This document shows positions 1-9,590 of a stretch of DNA of 60,819 bases, in pieces (position 1 is the first letter of the stretch; every line of letters starts with the position of its first letter). The position numbers and the translations under genes are program-made. The DNA comes from Rhodobacter sp. (GTDB taxonomy: Bacteria > Pseudomonadota > Alphaproteobacteria > Rhodobacterales > Rhodobacteraceae), in contig JASJDP010000036.1 of assembly GCA_030065095.1 (NCBI GenBank), positions 1 through 60,819 on the forward strand, read 5' to 3'. The notes beneath the pieces were generated by a model. That model worked only from the letters and a program-made list of their open reading frames with translations, ran no database searches and had not been told where the DNA came from.

Positions 1-2025
1 GCCGATCGAGCTGCGGACCTCGTCGGTGCCCGCGCCGGGAACCTCCAGCACCACGTCGCCGGCATTGTCCACCGTGTAGGTGTCGTTGCCGGCCCCCCCG
101 GCCATCGTGTCCGCCCCGGCGCCGCCGTCGAGCCAGTCGTCCCCAAGGCCGCCACGCAGTTGATCGTTGCCGGCCCCGCCATCAATCAGCTTGTTGGCGT
201 TGGAATTGCCCGACACCGATACCAGATCGTGACCGTTACCGGCATAGACCGCCATTCGGGAACCGGTTAGCGTGAGATCGTCGGCGCCTGCGGTCAGACG
301 GAAGACACCGGCACCGTTGAGCCGTACGGTGTCGGCTTCGACACCGGAGATCCCGTCGTCGAAGAGCGCGGCAAACGGCGCAAGACCGACGGGAGCAAGC
401 GCATCCGCAACGGCTGAGTTGTAGGCGGCGTCGTTGGTGGTTCCCCCGACATCCTGGACGATCTCGCGCGCCAGGGGCAGCACGGCGGCCCAGTAACCGG
501 CGATCCTCAATCCATCGGCATTGGGCATTTGCGCCGCAAAGCTCTCCAACAACTCGCTCGGCGACTGCACGGTAAGCAGCCGGTCGATCTCGGGGACGTA
601 AACGGCGCTATCCGTCATCGCCTCGCCCAGCGGTCCGCTCATCAGCAGCCGCGCCATGATGCCGTCCACAAGACCGCTCCAGGCGTCGGTCAGGCTTCCG
701 ACCGCTTGTGCATTGGGATTCGCATCGCCCTGCACCAGGAATTCGGTGCCAAGGAACGCTTCGAGTGCGGCCAGGTCCCGTCCATCGAACAAGCCACCGC
801 GTGACGACGGGTCGACGGACTGGATACCGGCCCAGCGGTATATGATTTGCTCAACCTGCTGGCGCGCGGTGACCAGGTTGCTGACGCCTTGGGAAACGAA
901 TCCCGCGACCAATGTCGCAAGCGCGCCATCGCCCTGCATCACCGACCTGAGCGATTCGACATCGCCGCGCCCGCGGATATCCGGCAGATCATCAATCGTG
1001 AGATTGCCGGTCAGCGTAACCGCCGAATTGCTGGCGACGTTCGAAACATCAAACCAGATATCCGCAGCCAGGCCCGTCGTCCCATCGGTGTATTCGAACA
1101 CCGACTGTTCGTGGATCTGGTTCCCCTCGGCGACGAAATTGACCTCGGTGAAGTTCAGGTCGATCGAGCGAATGTTGAGTGAGCTCAGAGTGCGAAGTTC
1201 GCCCGCATCGGTGAGGCCGTCGCTGTCGGCGTCGATCCAGACACGGAGCTGCGACCAGATCGCATCGTTCGAATTGATGACGTCGTCATTGTTCAGATCA
1301 TAGCTCGCGAGCTCGCCGAAACCCGATTGGCCGAGATCACCGATCAGTTCGTTGATGTCATCGATCGTTCCATTGCCGTTTTCGTCGATGGCCAGCAGGC
1401 CGTCCGTCGGGCTGAGCCAGCCGGTAAGCTCCTTGATCCCGTCGCCGTCCATGTCGAAGTAGACGTTGGAATCGGCACGGCTGACGAGTTCGATGCCGTT
1501 TCCGTCGAGGTCGAGAACGATCGGGTCGATGAGGCGGATCAGCTGGTCGCGAAGGGCGTCGGCGAAGGAGTCGGCAATGTCCGAAAGTCCGTTCAAAAGA
1601 TCGTTGAATAGATCTATGGCACCGTAAACTCCGTCAACAATGGCAGCCCATGCATCGTTTAGGGCGGCACCAAAATCCCGAAAGACAGGTACAATACCAA
1701 AGGCCGCAGTCGCATCAATTCTGTACAGCCGGCCCTCAAGTGACAAACTCTCACTCGGAATAGCATTCATGTCAGAAATCAATTGCGCGTCAGCGTCGTT
1801 CCGAATCTGCCTTGCCAGGTCAGGATCGCTTGCCTCGACGGCATCTGCATTGCCGTAGGCCATGTCGTGGGTTTGAAACGCGGCATCGAGCGCATCAACG
1901 GGCGGAACGCTAAAGTCCGTACCGCCTCTCTCGCCCCCGGTCCAACCCGCGCCACCATAATTTCCATAGGTTGGATAGAAGGGTATACCGTTCGCTTCTT
2001 GCCAAATGGTCCAATTAATGCTCAT
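1..2025 (-). CDS. Large RTX-type calcium-binding protein with phospholipase A2-like N-terminus (C-terminus outside window)
   Basis: Read on the minus strand from an ATG at 2025-2023, the frame is open for 675 codons to the window edge, so the protein is C-terminally incomplete here. Residues 20-31 read YGNYGGAGWTGG and residues 42-54 PVDALDAAFQTHD, which matches the calcium loop and the catalytic His-Asp pair (H53-D54) of phospholipase A2, but with the usual cysteines replaced by Gly, Ala and Phe. Residues about 168-275 carry the Asp/Asn-rich blocks LDLDGNGIELVS, YFDMDGDGIKELTGW and AIDENGNGTIDD, known from FrpC-like RTX proteins. Residues about 620-675 are glycine-rich nonapeptide repeats (GGAGND, GGLGDD, GGAGAD). 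There is no N-terminal signal, so type I secretion is expected. A GGAGG lies 12 bases before the ATG. The start overlaps the upstream gene by 11 bases, suggesting coupled translation. The first third is AT-richer than the region. Confidence 0.85.
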   Translation of the reverse strand, partial: MSINWTIWQEANGIPFYPTYGNYGGAGWTGGERGGTDFSVPPVDALDAAFQTHDMAYGNADAVEASDPDLARQIRNDADAQLISDMNAIPSESLSLEGRLYRIDATAAFGIVPVFRDFGAALNDAWAAIVDGVYGAIDLFNDLLNGLSDIADSFADALRDQLIRLIDPIVLDLDGNGIELVSRADSNVYFDMDGDGIKELTGWLSPTDGLLAIDENGNGTIDDINELIGDLGQSGFGELASYDLNNDDVINSNDAIWSQLRVWIDADSDGLTDAGELRTLSSLNIRSIDLNFTEVNFVAEGNQIHEQSVFEYTDGTTGLAADIWFDVSNVASNSAVTLTGNLTIDDLPDIRGRGDVESLRSVMQGDGALATLVAGFVSQGVSNLVTARQQVEQIIYRWAGIQSVDPSSRGGLFDGRDLAALEAFLGTEFLVQGDANPNAQAVGSLTDAWSGLVDGIMARLLMSGPLGEAMTDSAVYVPEIDRLLTVQSPSELLESFAAQMPNADGLRIAGYWAAVLPLAREIVQDVGGTTNDAAYNSAVADALAPVGLAPFAALFDDGISGVEADTVRLNGAGVFRLTAGADDLTLTGSRMAVYAGNGHDLVSVSGNSNANKLIDGGAGNDQLRGGLGDDWLDGGAGADTMAGGAGNDTYTVDNAGDVVLEVPGAGTDEVRSSIG

Positions 2026-3154
2026 CGATCCAAACAACCTCCAAAACCTTCGCTCCCACTGAATCGTCTAAATCGCGAGACTCGAACGTGTCATCCCTCA
2101 ACAACGCCAGTTGGATTTGCGACGGGTGCCGCCCGTCAGAATTAGGTTCAACGCAAAACAGAGAGACGTCAGAACCGTTCACGCCATCCCCCAACATGCA
2201 GGGATGTCCATAAATTTTCTCCCTTGGAAGCGATATCTCGTATAATAGCTCCCAACTTGAGATCCTGAATTTTGAAACTTTTATTTCATTCCCGCCCGAT
2301 TTCGGAAATGAAACCGACTCAACAAAAAGAAAATCACCTCCTTGAGAACATGAAACCGACAATACTTTTCCCAGAGTGCTACCGTCAATTGGCGGCGCAG
2401 TAGCCTTCACTTCGTTGTTATCAATATCAACCAGGACTATCCCAAGAGGTGGTCGAAAGTCGGAGTCTGAGCGAAGCGCCTCCTCCGAACTTAGACCTCG
2501 TTCATCCAGAACACGGTCTGTAACACCTATCAACGAAGTATCGTTTACCTGGCAAAGCCTGCCAATCGTTGTAAACTTTGAGCCACCAAGGCTGATGGTG
2601 CGTCCGCTGCTATAGCGATATAATCGTCTCACAGGAACAGGGTTCCCAACGGCAGATTTTTTGTAATCCCCTGCGACAAAGATAATGTCGCCACTTTCAA
2701 CGCCCTCTAATCTGACTGGATGGTTAATGAAAAGACCCCCAGCGGCAATTGTCTTGCATCTGGCCGTATCACTCGAAACTGACATTTCAATAATTCTGCA
2801 TTCAAACGTCGGCTCCGACGCTCTTTCGGAAAATAAAATTGTTCCAGAAGAAGAAATAAATGGAGAGTATATTTGCCTGTCGCTTCGATATTCTCCAACG
2901 ATACTGCCGTCGAATGTCCAAATATAAAGGCTCGACCCTGACCTATTGCGCCTCACCAGTGTCGACAAGGACTTAGTAATGTACCCGTCATGAATCGCCC
3001 AATTTGATTTGGGCGGAAGTATAGATTGAGAGAAACCGCCTTTAGGCATCAAAAACAGAGAGCCAATAGCGCCAACGGTTTTCACGAAATTCCGCCGACT
3101 TTCGAGCTTCGTCTGAACAGTACTGCGCTTCCATCGAAAATTGCCTAAACTCAA
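2015..3154 (-). CDS. Putative Tat-exported protein, possible beta-propeller
   Basis: 379 residues from a TTG start; the frame is closed upstream and no ATG or GTG lies before the signal, while AGGTG sits seven bases before the TTG. Residues 19-45 (SRRNFVKTVGAIGSLFLM and following) match a twin-arginine signal with an SRRxFxK motif and hydrophobic core, so the product probably folds in the cytoplasm and is exported by Tat. The rest has many short beta-type stretches with repeated aromatic-Asp-Gly patterns (LYIWTFDGSIVGEY, RRLYRYSSGRTISLGG), compatible with a beta-propeller; no catalytic motif is recognised. Base composition is clearly AT-richer than the flanking genes, suggesting transfer. Its stop lies inside the start of the RTX-phospholipase gene, so the two are probably one transcription and translation unit. 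Function unknown. Confidence 0.75.
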   Translation of the reverse strand: MSLGNFRWKRSTVQTKLESRRNFVKTVGAIGSLFLMPKGGFSQSILPPKSNWAIHDGYITKSLSTLVRRNRSGSSLYIWTFDGSIVGEYRSDRQIYSPFISSSGTILFSERASEPTFECRIIEMSVSSDTARCKTIAAGGLFINHPVRLEGVESGDIIFVAGDYKKSAVGNPVPVRRLYRYSSGRTISLGGSKFTTIGRLCQVNDTSLIGVTDRVLDERGLSSEEALRSDSDFRPPLGIVLVDIDNNEVKATAPPIDGSTLGKVLSVSCSQGGDFLFVESVSFPKSGGNEIKVSKFRISSWELLYEISLPREKIYGHPCMLGDGVNGSDVSLFCVEPNSDGRHPSQIQLALLRDDTFESRDLDDSVGAKVLEVVWIDEH

Positions 3155-3200
3155 GACAATACACCTATAGGGTTACCCACAACTTAATCTGACTATTTTA

Positions 3201-3228
3201 ATGGTAGCAATGGCTGGCTGACTGTCAA
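3201..3228 (-). promoter_or_regulatory. Candidate sigma-70-type promoter for the Tat/RTX pair
   Basis: On the minus strand TTGACA (3228-3223) and TACCAT (3206-3201) are separated by 16 bases, about 47 bases upstream of the TTG start at 3154. The surrounding 3155-3240 stretch is AT-rich. This is sequence matching only. Confidence 0.35.
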
Positions 3229-3242
3229 TGACAATCGAAGTT

Positions 3243-3494
3243 TCAGATCCGGCTAGAAGCCCATGCGTTCGGGGCCAAGCAAGTTATCCAGCTTGATCTG
3301 ATGCCAAGCCCATAATGGTGTTGCGGCCTTGTCGCCTGGCCGGAGAGCAGCAGGAAGCGTATGAGATTGCCGGGCGCGTCGGCCAAAGCCGCGATCCTGG
3401 TCGTCAGTGCGTCGCGCCAGCCCTTGATTGCCCGATGCTGTGTCCCCCTTTTACCTTGAGCGACATTCCGGCAATGGCGCATCGCTAGATACAC
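3243..3494 (-). pseudogene. IS5-family transposase remnant
   Basis: An 83-codon open stretch whose central part (about 3309-3449) reads HRAIKGWRDALTTRIAALAD followed by APGNLIRFLLLSGQA. This resembles the IS5-family segment usually seen as AIGRSRGGLTTKIHALVDALGNPLRFxLTxGQ. The DDE catalytic residues, the N-terminal domain and both ends are missing, and the reading frame degrades after GQA. No terminal inverted repeats or target duplication were recognised. It is a decayed fragment beside the AT-rich RTX patch. Confidence 0.5.
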
Positions 3495-3881
3495 CGCATG
3501 GAGCGTTCAACCAGGATCGACAGCGACCCAGAGCTACGGTTCTTCATCCTCGAGCGGATCGACTGGATGACCTATATCGAAAGTCGACGACGAGGTCTCG
3601 ATCCACTTCCCGAAGCCTCGGCGCAGCGGAATATCCCTCATCAACAGGCGAGACACCGCATGCCCGAGGAGTTACGGATTGGCCACGGTCGATCCGGGAT
3701 AACCCCGGGATATCCGGGATCTTCCGGTATCAAGCCCTTTTAATCAGGGGCTTCAGATCAAGGGGATACCAACACGAAGGCCTTGATTTCGCGCCGGAAG
3801 TCAGGTTGCGAATGGCAGCGTCAGGCCAGGATTGCACCGCACCTCCCGCAAAGGCCATCGTGATCGTGCAACCCCCACCCG
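3495..3881. other. Intergenic stretch without a recognised gene
   Basis: About 390 bases with only short unconvincing frames. It contains a cluster of CCGGGATA/ATATCCGGG-like words near 3695-3725 and a possible hairpin AAGCCC...GGGGCTT near 3733-3752. No cobalamin riboswitch or tRNA was recognised. Confidence 0.4.
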
Positions 3882-4898
3882 CTACCGGTCCGACACGCCC
3901 GCCTCCGCAAAGGTTGCCATCCCCGAATGGCAGGCCACCGCCCCCTTGAGCACCCCGATGGCCAGCGCCGCGCCCGACCCCTCGCCCAGACGCAGCCCCA
4001 GATCCAGCAACGGCACCTTCCCCAGCCGGTTGAGCAGGCGCCGGTGCCCGGCCTCGTCCGAGAGGTGGCCGGCCACGCAATGATCCAGGGCGCCCGGTTC
4101 CGCCACCTGCAGCACCGCCGCCGCCGCGCAGCAGATGAAGCCGTCCAGAATCACCGGCACCCGCAAAACCCGCGCCCGCAGGATCGCCCCCGCCATCGCC
4201 GCCAGTTCGCGCCCGCCGAGGCACTGCAGCACCCCGAACGCGTCCCCCAGCGCGTCGCGGTGCAGCGCCAGCCCCTCGTCGACGACCTGTGCCTTCAGTG
4301 CCAGCCCGGCCGGGTCGACCCCGGTCCCGCGCCCGACCCAATCTTCCGCCGGACCTCCGAACAGCCCCGCCGCCACGGCCGCCGCCACGGTCGTGTTCCC
4401 GATCCCCATCTCGCCGACGACCAGCAGATCGGCCTCGGGGTCAACCTCGTCCCACCCGGCAGCCAGCGCCCCGGCCAAGTCCGCCCCGGACATTGCGGGC
4501 CCGGCGGTGAAATCCTCGGTCGGGTCCTCCAGCCGCAGGGCCCGCACATCCATCCGCGCCCCGAACGCCGCCGCCAATTGGTTGATCGCCGCCCCGCCGG
4601 CCTTGAAATTCGCCACCATCTGGGCGGTGACATCCGGCGGAAAGGCCGACACGCCGCGTGCGGCCACGCCGTGGTTGCCAGCAAATACGATCACCTGCGG
4701 CCGTTCCAGCACCGGCCGGTCCGACCCGCGCCAGCCCGCATACCAGACCGCCAGCTCTTCCAGCCGCCCCAGGGCGCCCGGCGGCTTGGTCAACTGCCCG
4801 TTCCGCTCCGCCGCCGCCGCCAAAGCCGCCGGCTCGGGCCCCGGCAGATCCCCCATCACGGCGCGAAATCCAGCCATATCCGCCGGGCTATCCGTCAT
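3882..4898 (-). CDS. cobT: Nicotinate-nucleotide--dimethylbenzimidazole phosphoribosyltransferase
   Basis: 338 residues, the normal family length. The enzyme transfers phosphoribose from nicotinate mononucleotide to 5,6-dimethylbenzimidazole to give alpha-ribazole phosphate for the lower ligand of cobalamin. Visible signatures are [16 protein letters not shown] near the N-terminus, [27 protein letters not shown], and near the C-terminus [14 protein letters not shown], which carries the family's catalytic Glu. The ATG at 4898 is preceded by AGGAAG; an open frame continues upstream but lacks family similarity. It is divergent from cobS with 82 bases between the starts, as expected for the two late steps of nucleotide loop assembly. 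This is CobU in Pseudomonas denitrificans nomenclature and is unrelated to the cobaltochelatase subunit CobT at 34919. Confidence 0.96.
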   Translation of the reverse strand: MTDSPADMAGFRAVMGDLPGPEPAALAAAAERNGQLTKPPGALGRLEELAVWYAGWRGSDRPVLERPQVIVFAGNHGVAARGVSAFPPDVTAQMVANFKAGGAAINQLAAAFGARMDVRALRLEDPTEDFTAGPAMSGADLAGALAAGWDEVDPEADLLVVGEMGIGNTTVAAAVAAGLFGGPAEDWVGRGTGVDPAGLALKAQVVDEGLALHRDALGDAFGVLQCLGGRELAAMAGAILRARVLRVPVILDGFICCAAAAVLQVAEPGALDHCVAGHLSDEAGHRRLLNRLGKVPLLDLGLRLGEGSGAALAIGVLKGAVACHSGMATFAEAGVSDR

Positions 4899-4980
4899 AT
4901 TCTGCTTCCTACGTTGCGTGACCCCGGAATTGTCCCTATCGCTTCGCCCATGGAAGGAACAGCGCGAAACCGCCGCACCG

Positions 4981-5739
4981 ATGCCTGACCGCGGCACGCC
5001 ACTGGTGGTCCCCGGCGACATTGCCACGGCATTCGCGTTGCTGACCCGTATCCCGCTGCCGGGCGCCATCCCCGACCGCGGAGCCGCCGCCGCCTGGGCC
5101 TGGCCGCTGGCCGGGCTCGCCGTCGGCGCCGCCGCAGCCGTAACCGCCCTTGCCGCGCAGGCTCTCGGCCTTCCCCCCGCCGTCTCGGCAGGCATCGTCC
5201 TTGCCGCAACCATCGCCGTTACCGGCGCCCTGCACGAAGACGGCCTTGCCGACACCGCCGACGGGTTCTGGGGCGGCTGGACGCGCGAGCGCCGGCTGGA
5301 CATCATGAAGGACAGCCGCATCGGCAGCTACGGCGTGATCGCACTGATCCTGTCGCTGGGCCTGCGCTGGTCCGCCCTGACCGCGCTTGTCGCCACGGGC
5401 CCGGCGGCCGCCGCGATCCTCGCGGCTGCCGCATTGTCGCGGCTGCCGATGGCGCTGATCATGCACCTGTTACCGAACGCGCGGGAAGAGGGCCTGTCGG
5501 CGCAGACCGGCCGGCCGGGACTCGCCACGGTCCTGGTCGCCACCGTTGTCGCGCTCGCCATCGGTCTTGTTCTGCTGGGGGCGTCACTCTTTCCCGCCGT
5601 GCTCATCCTTCTTCTGACCACCGCTGCCGCCGCCGCGATCATGCAGGCCAAGATCGGCGGCCAGACCGGCGACACCCTGGGCGCCACGCAGCAGATCGGC
5701 GAAATCGCCCTGCTTGCCACATTCGCGGCCCTGATCTGA
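4981..5739 (+). CDS. cobS: Adenosylcobinamide-GDP ribazoletransferase (cobalamin synthase)
   Basis: 252-residue integral membrane enzyme joining adenosylcobinamide-GDP and alpha-ribazole (phosphate), the last assembly step of cobalamin. It begins with [10 protein letters not shown], the usual N-terminal signature, and contains the conserved acidic block [19 protein letters not shown] (about residues 79-97) followed by [15 protein letters not shown]. Five or more hydrophobic segments follow, and the C-terminus has [16 protein letters not shown], typical of the family. ATG 4981 was chosen because the family motif begins about 16 residues downstream; a GTG at 4918 is an in-frame alternative. It is divergent from cobT and its stop lies three bases from that of the convergent DUF3592 gene. 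Also called CobV; not the cobaltochelatase CobS at 32652. Confidence 0.95.
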   Translation: MPDRGTPLVVPGDIATAFALLTRIPLPGAIPDRGAAAAWAWPLAGLAVGAAAAVTALAAQALGLPPAVSAGIVLAATIAVTGALHEDGLADTADGFWGGWTRERRLDIMKDSRIGSYGVIALILSLGLRWSALTALVATGPAAAAILAAAALSRLPMALIMHLLPNAREEGLSAQTGRPGLATVLVATVVALAIGLVLLGASLFPAVLILLLTTAAAAAIMQAKIGGQTGDTLGATQQIGEIALLATFAALI

Positions 5740-5742
5740 CGG

Positions 5743-6495
5743 CTACCGCCCGGGGATGTCGCGTTTCGGCGGTCCCACATCGCCCTCCCAATAGGCGTCG
5801 GTCCCCAATCGGTACACGGCGATCAGATCACCGGCCTGATAGCGATTCTCGAGATCCTCAAGATCATGCCGCAGGCTCTCGCCCGTCTGCCCGTCCTCTT
5901 CGTACCAGGCCAGCCGGCCTTGTTTCTTACCCGTCTTGGCAGACCCCGCCTCGACAATCCTGGTGACCGTCGCCATCCGCTTCTCGCCGTCGCGCCGCAC
6001 CTTGATCGCCCGGTTGGCCGCGCGCCCGAACACCCAGAGCGTCACCAGACCGGCAATTCCCAGCGCCAGCGCAATCCGGCGCAGCCGCTCTCCCGTCCGC
6101 CGGTACCCGCCGACGTCATATTCGATCTGCGCCGGATCGTTCGACAGATACCGGATCGGCAGCTCGTCGCCGACCGACACCGCATCGAAATATTCCGCAG
6201 GAACCTCGACCTCGACCGTCTGTCCGCCCGCACCGCGCGCCTTGAAGGTAAAGGTCACGTACCGGGTGGTCTCGCCCTCGTCGCCGGTCGCCGCCGCGCG
6301 GCGATCCGCCACCACCGCATAGGCCAGATCCCCCGCGCGGTCCAACCGGTCGGCCAGATACAGGGCCCCGGCCGAGAAATAGGTCACGGCCAGCAGCGCG
6401 AGGCCGCAGATCAGGCTCAGCCACCCGCCCAGCCGGAAAAACAGGCTGAACCAGCTGCGCGGCCGAAACCTGGCATGCTTGCGGCGGTACTCCAT
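5743..6495 (-). CDS. DUF3592-type membrane protein
   Basis: 250 residues from ATG 6495 (MEYRRKHARF); an in-frame ATG 12 codons upstream at 6531 is possible. A basic N-terminus is followed by a transmembrane stretch (FFRLGGWLSLICGLALLAVTY), an extracytoplasmic beta-rich part (TRYVTFTFKA, VGDELPIRYLSNDPAQIEYD), and a second hydrophobic segment (IALALGIAGLVTLWVFG, about residues 135-155). A second beta-rich cytoplasmic part includes GKKQGRLAWYEEDGQTGES. The pattern V.YLP/SNDP.x.a...D is characteristic of DUF3592 proteins, whose role is unknown. It is convergent with cobS and divergent from valS. Confidence 0.75.
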   Translation of the reverse strand: MEYRRKHARFRPRSWFSLFFRLGGWLSLICGLALLAVTYFSAGALYLADRLDRAGDLAYAVVADRRAAATGDEGETTRYVTFTFKARGAGGQTVEVEVPAEYFDAVSVGDELPIRYLSNDPAQIEYDVGGYRRTGERLRRIALALGIAGLVTLWVFGRAANRAIKVRRDGEKRMATVTRIVEAGSAKTGKKQGRLAWYEEDGQTGESLRHDLEDLENRYQAGDLIAVYRLGTDAYWEGDVGPPKRDIPGR

Positions 6496-6613
6496 CGCCA
6501 AATCATGCCTTTGCCGCGCCCCGCCGCACAAGCCCCTGCGGCGATGCTTCGCCCTTTCACTCAGGGCCCAGCTTCGCTAGATCACCCACGACGATCATAG
6601 GGGCGCCCCACCA

Positions 6614-9586
6614 ATGCCGATGGAAAAGACCTTCGACGCCGCCGAGGCGGAACCGCGGATCTACGCCGCCTGGGAGGCCGCCGGGGCCTTTGCTGCCGGG
6701 GCCAACGCCAAGGACGGCGCCAGCCCGTTCTGCATCATGATCCCGCCGCCCAACGTGACCGGCTCGCTGCATATGGGCCATGCCTTCAACAACACGCTGC
6801 AGGACATCCTGACCCGCTGGCACCGGATGCGCGGCTTCGACACGCTCTGGCAGCCGGGGACCGACCATGCGGGCATCGCCACCCAGATGGTCGTCGAACG
6901 CGCCCTGGCGAAGGAGGGCAACGAAGACCGCCGGACGATGGGCCGCGAACGGTTCATCGAGCGGGTGTGGCGCCAGAAGGTCGAAAGCCGCGGCAACATC
7001 ACCGGGCAGCTCAAGCGCCTCGGTGCAAGTTGCGACTGGAACCGTGAGGCCTTTACCATGGGTGGTGCGCCGGGCGATCCCGACGCAGGCAAGGGCGCCC
7101 CGAACTTCCACGACGCCGTCATCAAGGTCTTCGTGGAAATGTTCGAAAAGGGCTACATCTACCGCGGCAAGCGGCTGGTGAACTGGGACCCGCATTTCGA
7201 GACCGCGGTGTCGGATCTTGAGGTCGAGCAGGTCGAAGTCGACGGCAAGATGTGGCGTTTGCGCTATCCGTTGGAGAATGGCGAGACCTACGAACATCCC
7301 ATCGAGTTTGATGAGGAAGGCCGTGCAACAGATTGGGAAACAAGAGATTACCTGACCGTTGCCACCACCCGGCCAGAGACGATGCTGGGCGATACCGGTG
7401 TCGCAGTGCATCCAACGGATGTTCGATATGGGCATCTGATCGGCAAGACCGTGCAATTGCCCGTCGTCGGGCGCTCGATTCCCATCGTCGCCGACGCATA
7501 CGCCGATCCCGACAAGGGCACCGGCGCGGTCAAGATCACGCCCGCGCACGATTTCAACGACTGGGAAGTCGGGCGCCGTACCGGGCTGCCTGCCATCAAC
7601 GTCATGTCAACAACGGCCGCCATGTCCCTGAAAGGCGACGACTTTGCCGACGGCTGCGATGCTGACGGCATCGCCCGGGCGATCCAGATGTTCGACGGCG
7701 TCGACCGCTACGAGGCCCGCGACGCCATCGTGACGCTGGCCCGCGACGAGGGCTGGCTGGACGGCATCGACGAAGACCGCCACATGGTGCCCCACGGCGA
7801 CCGCTCCAAAACCGCCATCGAGCCCTACCTGACCGACCAGTGGTTCGTCGACACGGCCAAGATCGTGCAACCCGCCATCGATGCGGTCCGGACCGGCGAG
7901 ACCGAAATCTACCCCGAGCAGGACAAGAAGGTCTATTTCAACTGGCTGGAAAACATCGAGCCCTGGTGCATCAGCCGCCAGCTTTGGTGGGGGCACCAGA
8001 TCCCGGTCTGGTACGGGCCCGACATCGCGTCCAAAGGCGGCAAGGTCCTGGGGATTGGCTGGGAAAAGCGGGTCTCGACCTTTGGCGAAGGAACCGATGT
8101 GGCGTTTTGCGCGCCGAATTTCGAAGACGCGGCGAGGCTGGCCCGCAGGCATTATGAGGCGCTTCTTCCCGAAGGCAGCGACATCGCGTTCCAGGAGGTT
8201 CCCGACGCCGAGGCCGCCAAGGACCACCAACTCGCCGAGAGCGCCGAGACGCTGGAGATTGGCCTCTGGCGCGATCCGGACGTTCTCGACACATGGTTCT
8301 CCTCCGGCCTCTGGCCGATCGGCACGCTGGGCTGGCCCGAGGAAACCGAGGCGCTGGAACGCTACTTTCCGACCTCGGTCCTGATCACCGGCTTCGACAT
8401 CATCTTTTTCTGGGTCGCCCGGATGATGATGATGCAATACGCCGTGGTCGGGCAGAAACCCTTCGGCACCGTCTATGTCCACGCGCTGGTGCGCGACGAG
8501 AAGGGCAAGAAGATGTCGAAGTCACTCGGCAACGTGCTCGACCCGTTGGATCTCGTCGACGAGTTCGGCGCCGACGCGGTGCGGTTTACGCTGACGGCCA
8601 TGGCCGCCATGGGCCGCGACCTGAAGCTGTCGACCGGTCGTATCCAGGGCTATCGCAACTTCACCACCAAGCTCTGGAACGCCGTCCGCTTTGCCGAGAT
8701 GAACGGCGTCTACGAGGCGCACGATTTTTCGGCGAAAAATCGTCCCGCGACCCAGACGGCCAACAAATGGATTGTCGGAGAGACCGCCAAGGTCCGCGAA
8801 GCCGTGGACGCCGCCCTTGAAAACTACCGGTTCAACGACGCCGCCAATGCGCTTTACGCCTTTGTCTGGGGCAAGGTCTGCGACTGGTATGTGGAGTTCT
8901 CCAAACCGCTTCTGAACAGTGAAGAGAGCGACATCGTTCAGGAAACCCGCACCACCATGGGCTGGGTTCTGGACCAGTGCATGATCCTTCTGCATCCCAT
9001 CATGCCGTTCATCACCGAAGAGCTGTGGCAGACCACGGCACGGCGCGACAAGATGTGCGTGCATGCCGATTGGCCCGCCTACCGGGCCGTCGATTTCGTC
9101 GACGAAAGCGCAGATCAGGAGATGAACTGGGTGATCTCGCTCATCGACGAGATCCGCTCGGCGCGCGCGCAGATGCATGTGCCGGCGGGGCTGCACGTGC
9201 CCGTCCTGCAGCTTGACCTGGACGCCGCCGGGCGGGCGGCCTGGGCCAGGAACGAGGCCCTGATCAAGCGCATCGCCCGCGTCGACTCGCTCAGCGAGAT
9301 CAGCGAGATGCCGAAAGGGGCCGTCACCATCGCCGTCGAGGGCGGCATGTTCTGCCTGCCCCTTGCGGACATCATCGACGTGGCCGAGGAAAAGGCCCGC
9401 CTGCAGAAATCGCTGGCCAAGCTGGAGAAAGAGCTTGGCGGACTGAAGGGGCGGCTCTCCAACGAAAGATTTCTGTCCAGCGCCCCCGAAGAGGTGGTCG
9501 AAGAGACCCGCGAAGCCGCCGCCGCCAAGCAGGACGAAGCAGCCAAGCTGCAGGCCGCGCTCGACCGGCTTGCGGATCTCGAATGA
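6614..9586 (+). CDS. valS: Valine--tRNA ligase
   Basis: 990 residues, a class Ia aminoacyl-tRNA synthetase charging tRNA-Val. The HIGH-type motif is [18 protein letters not shown] (about residues 43-60), [16 protein letters not shown] follows, and the KMSKS motif is KKMSKSLGN near residue 633. The CP1 editing domain is present ([20 protein letters not shown]). The C-terminal 80 residues are a Lys/Glu-rich coiled coil ([20 protein letters not shown]), the tRNA-binding arm of ValRS. Odd point: codons around residue 706 (8721-8743) contain one copy of a 23-base palindrome found elsewhere in this window, encoding [12 protein letters not shown]1992 gene follows within five bases. Confidence 0.98.
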   Translation: MPMEKTFDAAEAEPRIYAAWEAAGAFAAGANAKDGASPFCIMIPPPNVTGSLHMGHAFNNTLQDILTRWHRMRGFDTLWQPGTDHAGIATQMVVERALAKEGNEDRRTMGRERFIERVWRQKVESRGNITGQLKRLGASCDWNREAFTMGGAPGDPDAGKGAPNFHDAVIKVFVEMFEKGYIYRGKRLVNWDPHFETAVSDLEVEQVEVDGKMWRLRYPLENGETYEHPIEFDEEGRATDWETRDYLTVATTRPETMLGDTGVAVHPTDVRYGHLIGKTVQLPVVGRSIPIVADAYADPDKGTGAVKITPAHDFNDWEVGRRTGLPAINVMSTTAAMSLKGDDFADGCDADGIARAIQMFDGVDRYEARDAIVTLARDEGWLDGIDEDRHMVPHGDRSKTAIEPYLTDQWFVDTAKIVQPAIDAVRTGETEIYPEQDKKVYFNWLENIEPWCISRQLWWGHQIPVWYGPDIASKGGKVLGIGWEKRVSTFGEGTDVAFCAPNFEDAARLARRHYEALLPEGSDIAFQEVPDAEAAKDHQLAESAETLEIGLWRDPDVLDTWFSSGLWPIGTLGWPEETEALERYFPTSVLITGFDIIFFWVARMMMMQYAVVGQKPFGTVYVHALVRDEKGKKMSKSLGNVLDPLDLVDEFGADAVRFTLTAMAAMGRDLKLSTGRIQGYRNFTTKLWNAVRFAEMNGVYEAHDFSAKNRPATQTANKWIVGETAKVREAVDAALENYRFNDAANALYAFVWGKVCDWYVEFSKPLLNSEESDIVQETRTTMGWVLDQCMILLHPIMPFITEELWQTTARRDKMCVHADWPAYRAVDFVDESADQEMNWVISLIDEIRSARAQMHVPAGLHVPVLQLDLDAAGRAAWARNEALIKRIARVDSLSEISEMPKGAVTIAVEGGMFCLPLADIIDVAEEKARLQKSLAKLEKELGGLKGRLSNERFLSSAPEEVVEETREAAAAKQDEAAKLQAALDRLADLE
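8721..8743. repeat. Dispersed palindrome, copy 1 (inside valS)
   Basis: Perfect 10-base inverted repeat, arms ACGATTTTTC and GAAAAATCGT, spacer GGC. It is a variant of the palindrome at 15348, 31026 and 49890 and lies in frame inside the valS coding region. Confidence 0.75.
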
Positions 9587-9590
9587 CAAA

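Noticed and set aside
4135-4980. In-frame extension of cobS upstream of 4981
   Set aside because: It runs antisense through cobT; family similarity begins only at the ATG 4981 region.
4899-4980. Cobalamin riboswitch between cobT and cobS
   Set aside because: Only 82 bases, too short for the roughly 200-base element, and no B12-box-like sequence was seen.
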